In this document: piece by piece, positions 57,612 through 64,000 of the stretch
Numbering within the stretch: the stretch's first letter is position 1
Layout: each line of letters opens with the position of its first letter
From: Rattus norvegicus
Taxonomy: Eukaryota; Chordata; Mammalia; Rodentia; Muridae
DNA length: 64,000 nucleotides
Direction of reading: 5' to 3'
NCBI RefSeq assembly: GCF_036323735.1
Contig: NC_086028.1
Location: forward strand, 43,010,501 to 43,074,500
Translations under genes and position numbers: made by a program
The notes under the pieces: generated by a model
Seen by the model: only the letters and a program-made list of their open reading frames with translations
Databases searched by the model: none
What the model was told of the DNA's origin: nothing

Positions 57612-60600
57612 TGGCAAGCAAAGCAAATGCTCATTAGTCATTTTTAAGTTTTGTGATCTCAGGGCCTCAAACTAAGAGTTTCTTTTAGACAATGTCTCCT
57701 GAAGTCTAGACTCACCTCAAACTTGCTATGGAGCCAGGGATGATTTCACTCAGTCCTCTTGCCTGTGCCTCCGGAGTGCTGGGATTATAGGTGTGTGCCA
57801 CCATGCCTGGCAACATTCTAAGTCTCAGTAACAATTGAAGACTCTCCAAGTCTTTTATTTCTATGGTCTCTATCTGCTAACATCTACCAGGTTAGAAGTT
57901 AAAGCTAAGCAAATTCATGAATCTTAATTCAAATACTCAAAAGTAAAACCAGTTAGCCAAGTGTGGTTACACATGCTTTGAATCCTAGCACTCCCTTGGG
58001 AGACAGGAGAGGTACCTAGATCTCTATCAAGTTCAAGGTCAGCCTGGGCTACATAATGAGACTTGGTCTCAAAAAACCCCCCAAAACAAATAATAAACTG
58101 TATGTATTAATACTAGTAAGAGTTTTACTTAGAAATAACTTCCAAAAATATTTATAGTAGTATATAGGTAAATAGATATACTAATATGTATAATATATGC
58201 TAATATGTATATGCATACTAATATAAAATATATACTAATAAATACACTATTTATTAAAATATGTATTAAGCATATGTGTGTGCATTTATATGCTCCACAC
58301 ATATGCAATGGCCATGGAGGCCAAAAGTGGGTATCAGTTCCTCTGAAGCTGGAGTTACACGGTTGTATGTAATGTGCCACATGGTTGCTGGGAACTGAAC
58401 CTGGATCCACTGAAAGAGCAGCTTGTGCTCTTAATGACTAAGCCATTTCTCTAGCCCCAACACCCAAATACATCTTTTCCCAGAGTGTTTAACTCCTGGC
58501 GGAGAAAGAAGCTGGGGCCTCAGATTTGCTTGTGTGTTTAGTCTGCTTGGACCTCATTCACTATGTGGGGCCTCTGGAAAATTGTGCCACATGCACACGA
58601 GGTGACAGGAGTAGTAAAAGAAGCAGATAACATCATAGTGTTTTATAAAAGTGGTTTTAACCATTTGTAATCTCTGCAGGGTCTTAGGGACCCAGGAGTT
58701 CCTGGGCCACAATTAGAGAAGTGGTTTTCTAGGCTTCATGTAGAGCAGCTGTTCTCAACCTGCGGGCCACAACCATAAGAACCGCCAACCGTAAATTTAT
58801 TTCTATTGCTATTTTGTAACTTTAACTTTGCTACTGAGCAGTGTCTCCCTTCCCGAGACCATGGGAAATATGTATCTTTCTGATGGTCGCGATCCACAGG
58901 TTGAGAATCTCTAACCCAGAAGAAGAACCACCCCAAAACTAACAAACAAAAAACATGAGTAGAGACAGCGGGGTCCATCATCCTAAAATAAAGGCAGTTA
59001 GGAGTAAGACTGGTTCTCAATGTGATTTAAACATTTTTTTCGTCCATCACAATATGAAAATGGACCATTTTTATCTGTTCAGAACAAGTCTTAATGCCAA
59101 TCAGACACCTGTTGGCTACATGCTCTTAACAGCCAGCTGCTGTTGACACAGCCTATAGCTTGTATTCTTTTGTTTCTTGCTTATGTCTACCCCACAGCAC
59201 TGTGGGTCATCGTTCTTGCCAACTGGATGGCGTGCAAGGGTGGGTCTTAGGAGTTGTGCATAGGAAACCTTTGGGCAAAGCATGGTGACTTTAGGGCTAG
59301 ACCTGGGGTCCCCCCCATGTAGACTTTCCAGCAGCTTTTCTGCCTGCTTGTCCTTGCCTCTCAGGGCAGTGTGATAACATGGTTCTAAGTAATGGCTTTC
59401 CTCTACCCAGAACCTGAAACACAGGACTCCACTGGCATGCAGTGTGTGTCTTGCTATAACAACAACAACACAAACTGCATAGAGAAACTCCAGGAGTGCT
59501 ACAAAGGAGAACAATGTGTCCGTATCATTATGGAGCTTAAAAATGGTAAGTCTTGGTTCCTTAACAGGGCTCAAGTTGAAACATACCAGGCCTTGATCCA
59601 AGTGCCGAGCTGAGGCAGAAGAGCTGGGAATGGCAGAAACAGAGGGAAGATTAGAGAAGGATGTTTTTTAGTTAGAGATTGCTGGGAAGCCTTCTGCTGG
59701 TCGCTACTTCGGCTCTTTGTCCAGGGCTATGCAGGTCTATGTGGTTGCCTTTCTCCCGCCCTTCTGTACTCACACCCCAGGTTCAGTTATCTGACTGCAT
59801 CCGCCCTCCTGGCACTTGCTTCTCTACTAGGCTATTACTCTTCAGGTGTGGACGTGTGTGTGACTTTTATTTGTTTTTATACCTATATATACTTTCTCCT
59901 CCTACATCTTGAGAGGTGTTGGCTTGGGGCAGCAAGGGCCATCTGGCTATTTCTTTTCTTCTATAAAACTCACCGGAGAATGCCATCATTTTTGCCAGAG
60001 TACCCAACCAACCTGACAGCAGCATGCAGTGCATATTTGCTCCTTGCTAAAGGAACAGCCCTGGGGCCACAACTGCCCTTATTTTCCCAGAAGAGAGTGG
60101 ATCTCTGCTGGTCCTTTGTGGTGGGGGTGGAGAGGAGGACAGTGGGGCAAGGCTGGGGGCATCTCAGGAGTCGGGGCCGGAAGTGAATGTGTATCATCCT
60201 CCTACACACTACAGTGGGTGGAACCGATGTGTCCATTCTGGCTCACGGAACTCTTGGGAATGTGGTCTAGTGATGTTCAAGAAGGAAAAAAAAAAAAACA
60301 GGTGCCCATTAAAAACCAAATAAGTAACCCATCTCAGCTAAAACACTGCTCAGACTAATACGAGTTTAAGACCTGCACCCAGATACAAATTTCATTTCGG
60401 CTTCGGCTTAACGTTGACGTCAAAGCTTAACAAGAATCATGGAGTTTTCAGTGTGTCCCCATATTCTGGTTTTAAAAAAGCCTTAAAGACTATTTTTAAG
60501 AGCTATTTTAGACCTACAGTAAAGCTGAGTTAAAGGCACAGACACCCTCCATGAACCTTTGCTGCCTGGCTCGTGTGTAATTGTCATTGTCAAAGCGCTC

Positions 60601-62449
60601 ACCACAGTGGTGAGCCTACACAGGAACTCATTGTCACCCAGGCCCCCAGTTTACCTCAGGGTCACTCCTGATATGGTCCATTCTACCATGACAGTGTCAC
60701 ATAGAGGAAGGCCCTTGTCCTGAAAGACTTCTGTGATCCACCTGCTCAAGCTTTTCCTCTGCCCAACAAGCCTCTGGCAGCCACCAGTTTTTCTATTTTT
60801 TTTTAACTGCCTCTATAAATGCTCATATCCCGGAATGTCTGCTCTCTCTCCCTCTCACTTTCTCAGTCTCCCTGTGTTTTTCTGTCTCTCTGTCTTCTCT
60901 ATGTTCCAGAGGCCAACATACATTCTACCACTGCAAAAGGTCACTTTCCCTTTGAATCTCAGGATACGCATACTGCCCTGGTTTTTAATTCTGAAGTTGT
61001 GCCTAAAGGCAGAGACATCAGCAAAGACTTTCTATGCTCACCTTGTCCCTGTATCTCCGGTGCTCAAAGCCATGGAACTTTTCTTGCTTGTCAAGATGTG
61101 CCAAGCACCTTACTTCCAGACTCAGGGTCGCTCAGCTCTCAGTACTGATACCTGGGATGAAGGCAAGAGCAAAGGCTTTCTTCCTGGGATCCGGTGGTCT
61201 ATTTTACACAACACACTCTGACAGTACTGAGTCCCTTCACACTCTTGAGTCCCTTCAGTTCTCAGGGAGCTCCCTGTTTCCTAGGGACAGCTGAGTTGCA
61301 GCTGACAGACCTGTGGGGGGGCACAGCCACTCAGGAGTAGCTGCTATTGTAGCTCTGTCTTTGAAAAGAGCAGTGGACCTTCCCCTACAACTTGAATCTG
61401 AAACTACGTTTAAATAAACAGAACTCCGAGTTGAGACAGAGATGCTGAGAATTTTCTGCATACTTTCTGTTGGCTTTTCTTTCTTTTCTTTTTTTTCTCA
61501 AGAAAAACTCAGGCAGGAAGAAGTCAGATCCAGACTAAGATCAGAAAAGAAAAGGTTGGGTGGCAGGGTGGAGCCTAGGGTGCCCAACTGACTCATTCCT
61601 TTCTGAATGAAGAGTTGAGAGAAAGAACTGTCATCCATGCTTGCTTTTTCCTTTTCTTTCCTCCTTCCCTCTCTCCACTTCCTCTCCTCCTTCCTTCTTC
61701 CCCTTCCCTCCCCTTTGTATTTTTCTTGACAGAGTCTTGCAACCAGCAGAGGCTGGCCTTGAACTCATGGTCTTCCTGTTAGTCTGCCAAGTACTGGGCT
61801 TGCAGGTGTATACCACCACGCCTGGTTTGCTTTTCGCTTTTTCATCGGACAGCTCCACAGGAGCACAAGAGATCAGGGCATGTAAGGTCCAGCTCCCATC
61901 TCTCTTTTAAGTCTGGGTTTGCAATCAATCTCTCACAGCCTCAGTTGCTTTTGGGGTTGGATGAGAAGGGGCCTGGGCTCTGACCGCCATAGTTCTTGTA
62001 CTGCTACCATGTGGTCTTCTTAACCCTGGACGTCTTCCTTAAAGGGGCCTTCCAGGAGTGGAGGGACTGTTGCACACTGTTGAGCTTCTTGCAGATGAAT
62101 AACTAACTGCACGGGGGCAGAAGGGTTGTACAGAGTTCTGATGGTCTCATCTACATCTTCAGGCAGTGGCAAGGTGGAGCTGAAGGGCTGTTCTGATATC
62201 AGCAACTCTACTTGTCAACTCCTGTCTGCTGGGAACGTAACAGTTGGAGAGTTCATTTTCAAGTCGGTTCAATGTACGAACCTGGCAAACATTACCTCAC
62301 CGACCACCGTTATCCCACAGACCACCAGTACTCCACGAGCCACCGTTACTTCACAAACCTCCGTTACCCCATCGACCAGCATGGGCATCAAAGCTTCCTT
62401 TGCTTCCTCTATCTTTGGGAGCCTCCTTCTTCTGAAGCTGCTGCTCTGA
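54734..62449 (+). CDS. Lypd8: LYPD8-type GPI-anchored Ly6/uPAR protein, spliced
   Basis: The coding sequence joins 54734-54788, 55162-55275, 57191-57349, 59411-59545 and 62163-62449 for 249 residues. All four introns are phase 1, the rule for Ly6/uPAR domain genes. Residues 1-18 are a signal peptide (MKGVFIAGVIAAFAITVV). Residues 19-109 are the first LU domain, with ten cysteines ending CCQEKECNG. Residues 119-198 are a second LU-like domain with eight cysteines and no CCxxxxCN end. Residues 199-228 are a Thr/Pro-rich stalk. The hydrophobic tail 234-249 (FASSIFGSLLLLKLLL) fits a GPI signal. There are ten N-glycosylation sequons (N30, 36, 53, 72, 76, 105, 128, 169, 179, 197). LYPD8 is shed into colonic mucus, binds flagella and keeps motile bacteria off the epithelium. 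Synteny beside Sh3bp5l supports the name. A close paralogue (Lypd8-like) is the main alternative. Confidence 0.86.
55162..55275 (+). CDS. Lypd8: Lypd8 exon 3: first half of LU domain 1
   Basis: The exon encodes DSLDCAQCHTYNSTCEANAT through VESSVNSTL, with the LxCxxC start typical of Ly6 domains and three N-glycosylation sites. The acceptor is tgtcctctcag and the donor is tag|gtgagg, phase 1/1. Confidence 0.88.
56057..56132. repeat. (GT)n microsatellite, interrupted
   Basis: A long GT tract (56057-56103) is followed by interrupted GT/GTAT units. It lies in the intron between Lypd8 exons 3 and 4. Confidence 0.93.
56771..57033 (-). mobile_element. ID SINE followed by B1 SINE
   Basis: A full antisense ID (56771-56851: ggagctggggaccgaaccca to ctaaatccccaaccct) abuts a T-tract and an antisense B1 (about 56893-57033). 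It lies just upstream of the acceptor of Lypd8 exon 4. Confidence 0.9.
57191..57349 (+). CDS. Lypd8: Lypd8 exon 4: second half of LU domain 1
   Basis: The exon encodes GGFLHLYQNKFCSASNCSEN through CCQEKECNGTHY. The acceptor ccttggtgtag is chosen because the competing acceptor at 57131 (cttctcag) would bring in a stop five codons later in the phase set by exon 3. The donor is tatg|gtttgt, a weak site. Confidence 0.83.
57579..58085. mobile_element. Poly-T, antisense B1 and sense B1
   Basis: A T-run of about 32 bases lies at 57579-57610. An antisense B1-like copy lies at about 57690-57815 (gattataggtgtgtgccacc). A sense B1-like copy lies at about 57955-58085 (ccaagtgtggttacacatgc to acttggtctcaaaaaa). 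Confidence 0.78.
58257..58458 (-). mobile_element. B3 SINE
   Basis: An antisense B3 contains ggccatggaggccaaaagtg and ends aagccatttctctagcccc. It is preceded by an AT-rich atactaatatgtat-type repeat (58150-58260). Confidence 0.8.
58745..58917. mobile_element. URR1-type hAT DNA transposon relic
   Basis: It has inverted ends agctgttctcaacctgcggg and ccacaggttgagaatctcta, with inner ttgctactgagcagt and tgatggtcgcgatc. It is the second copy of the family seen at 648-843 and retains better ends. Confidence 0.82.
59411..59545 (+). CDS. Lypd8: Lypd8 exon 5: first half of LU domain 2
   Basis: The exon encodes (E)PETQDSTGMQCVSCYNNNN through VRIIMELKN. The acceptor is cctctacccag and the donor is atg|gtaagt, phase 1/1. 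The CVSCYNNNNTNC segment has an (AAC)n run in the DNA (59458-59469) that encodes Asn repeats. Confidence 0.87.
59610..61640. other. Lypd8: Lypd8 last intron, mostly unique sequence
   Basis: No repeat or coding exon is clearly supported before the antisense B1 at 61727. ORFs of 88-162 codons (60733-61221 is the longest) overlap in different frames and lack family resemblance. An extra, skipped LU-type exon was looked for and not found. Confidence 0.45.
61727..61832 (-). mobile_element. Diverged B1 SINE
   Basis: An antisense B1-like copy reads cttgacagagtcttgcaacc through gtataccaccacgcctgg, after a CT-rich tract (61645-61720). Confidence 0.7.
62163..62449 (+). CDS. Lypd8: Lypd8 exon 6: end of LU2, Thr/Pro stalk, GPI signal
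   Basis: The acceptor is catcttcag. It encodes (G)SGKVELKGCSDISNSTCQLL, then VQCTNLANITSP, a Thr/Ser/Pro stalk built from degenerate TT/TS repeats (TTVIPQ, TTSTPRATVTS, TSVTPSTS) and the hydrophobic GPI tail. The stop TGA is at 62447-62449. Confidence 0.87.
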
Positions 62450-62605
62450 GGTCCTTGGGCTCTGCCCCATCCAGTGTCGCAGGGATGTAAACACTTTTCT
62501 CTTCACATACCTTCCAGTTAAATTGTTCAGTGGGTTGAAAGTCACAGACTCCAGGCAATGTTAGCAGCCACGTTCGCTCCTTTATTAAAGTGTTGCTTGA
62601 GGTCT
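62450..62605 (+). other. Lypd8: Lypd8 3' UTR and ATTAAA poly(A) signal
   Basis: A short 3' UTR. The variant signal ATTAAA at 62584-62589 is followed by gtgttgcttgaggtct, a GT-rich downstream element. The cleavage site is estimated at about 62605, only 200 bases before the minisatellite. Confidence 0.6.
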
Positions 62606-62804
62606 AGACAATCTGTTCTGATATGTTTGGGGATGGTTGTGGTTCAAGTCACTATCTAGCCCTTCTCATCCCTGAGTGGAAGTGGGGGGGGGTCTTTGGT
62701 CTGGAAATAGGTGCTTCTTTGTCTCAGGACTCAATGACATCTCTGTTCCTGGTCCATCTTGCTTCTGAGAAGCTAAATCCATGGCCTTGCTGGTACCTTC
62801 TACT

Positions 62805-64000
62805 AGCATCCCTGCACTGCACCATCCCTGCACTCCATCATCCCTGCACTCCATCATCCCTGCACTCCACCATCCCTGCACTCCAGCACCCCTGCACTCC
62901 ATCATCCCTGCACTCCAGCACCCCTGCACTCCATCATCCCTGCACTCCACCATCCCTGCACTCCATCATCCCTGCACTCCATCATCCCTGCACTCCATCA
63001 TCCCTGCACCCCATCATCCCCGCACTCCATCATCCCCACACTCCAGCACCCCTGCACTCCATCATCCCCGCACTCCACCATCCCTGCACTCCAGCACCCC
63101 TGCACTCCATCATCCCTGCACTCCATCATCCCTGCACTCCATCATCCCTGCACTCCACCATCCCTGCACTCCATCATCCCTGCACTCCAGCACCCCTGCA
63201 CCCCATCATCCCTGCACTCCAGCATCCCTGCACTTCATCATCCCTGCACTCCATCATCCCTGCACTCCATCATCCCTGCACCCCATCATCCCTGCACTCC
63301 ATCATCCCTGCACTCCATCATCCCTGCACTCCATCATCCCTGCACTCCATCATCCCCGCACTCCATCATCCCCGCACTCCAGCACCCCTGCACTCCATCA
63401 TCCCTGCACTCCAGCATCCCTGCACTCCATCATCCCTGCACTCCATCATCCCTGCACTCCATCATCCCCGCACTCCATCATCCCCGCACTCCATCATTCC
63501 CGCACTCCAGCACCCCTGCACTCCATCATCCCCGCACTCCATCATCCCCGCACTCCAGCACCCCTGCACTCCATCATCCCTGCACTCCATCATCCCTGCA
63601 CCCCATCATCCCTGCACTCCAGCACCCCTGCACTCCAGCATCCCTGCACTCCATCATCCCTGCACTCCATCATCCCTGCACTCCATCATCCCTGCACTCC
63701 ATCATCCCTGCACTCCATCATCCCCACACTCCATCATCCCCGCACTCCAGCATCCCTGCACTCCATCATCCCTGCACTCCATCATCCCTGCACTCCATCA
63801 TCCCTGCACTTCAGCACCCCTGCACTCCATCATCCCTGCACTCCAGCATCCCTGCACTCCATCATCCCTGCACTCCATCATCCCTGCACTCCATCATCCC
63901 TGCACTCCAGCACCCCTGCACTCCAGCATCCCTGCACTCCATCATCCCCGCACTCCAGCACCCCTGCACTCCATCATCCCTGCACTCCAGCATCCCTGCA
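62805..64000. repeat. 16-bp minisatellite (74 units plus partial), reaches window end
   Basis: A tandem array of ATCATCCCTGCACTCC and its variants starts at 62805 and stays in 16-base register to 64000: 74 x 16 bases plus 12. Variants are substitutions only, at unit position 2 (T/G/C), position 5 (T/C, usually C with G at position 2), position 9 (T/C/A) and position 14 or 15 (T/C). No indel is needed to keep the phase. Because 16 is not a multiple of 3, any reading frame repeats every 48 bases. The minus-strand ORF at 62666-62953 is a by-product. The array is not closed within the window. Confidence 0.97.

Noticed and set aside
60733..61221. 162-codon ORF in the last Lypd8 intron as an extra exon
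   Set aside because: No cysteine pattern of an LU domain, no phase 1 splice pair, and it overlaps other frames equally open.
62666..62953. 95-codon ORF with a repeated GMMECRDDGVQGWWSA-like peptide
   Set aside because: It is a reading of the minus strand of the 16-bp minisatellite. Stops recur every few units, and there is no start or splice context.
62805..64000. CRISPR-like array
   Set aside because: The units are contiguous 16-mers without spacers, in a mammalian genome. It is a minisatellite.

Overview
This is rodent nuclear DNA, most likely rat (Rattus). It holds BC1-type ID, B1, B2 and B3 SINEs, rodent L1, many (CA)n/(CT)n tracts, and genes split by GT-AG introns. The ID copies look young and share the BC1-like head and 3' box, which favours rat over mouse. 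The species is an inference. Most long ORFs in the window are SINE, L1 or microsatellite translations, not genes.

Layout. About 1-1880 is intergenic with an hAT relic and an LTR-like block. About 1880-2520 is a TATA-less promoter with ETS-like and YY1-like motifs. It probably also serves a gene reading leftward; in human and mouse ZNF672/Zfp672 lies head-to-head here. From 2440 to about 16825, plus strand, is Sh3bp5l: one non-coding exon and six coding exons that join to a 392-residue protein with no frame break. SH3BP5L is a coiled-coil RAB11 exchange factor. About 16.8-51.7 kb is a repeat-dense stretch in which I recognise no gene. It includes a SINE cluster at 25.5 kb and, at 43.6-47.3 kb, an old antisense L1 split by a solo LTR with a 6-bp target duplication, a second LTR inside a B3 SINE, and a third LTR inside another LTR-like element. 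From 51.73 to about 62.6 kb, plus strand, is Lypd8 or a very close paralogue: a TATA box, a non-coding first exon and five coding exons. It encodes a 249-residue, cysteine-rich, heavily N-glycosylated, GPI-anchored Ly6/uPAR protein. From 62805 to the window end is a 16-bp minisatellite, 74 full units plus a partial one, that runs off the edge.

The two genes match the neighbourhood known in human 1q44 and mouse chromosome 11 (ZNF672 - SH3BP5L - LYPD8). They share no evident pathway: Sh3bp5l acts in intracellular Rab11 recycling, and Lypd8 acts at the colonic epithelial surface against flagellated bacteria.

I found no previously undescribed biological system. The better leads are structural: a 3'-truncated U2 pseudogene with target duplications inside a DNA transposon, a B2/ID hybrid SINE, a duplicated promoter motif, an almost all-C polypyrimidine tract before the last Sh3bp5l exon, a sense L1 poly(A) signal in the preceding intron, and the 16-bp minisatellite beside Lypd8. 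Repeat family names come from recalled consensus sequences, and repeat edges are approximate.
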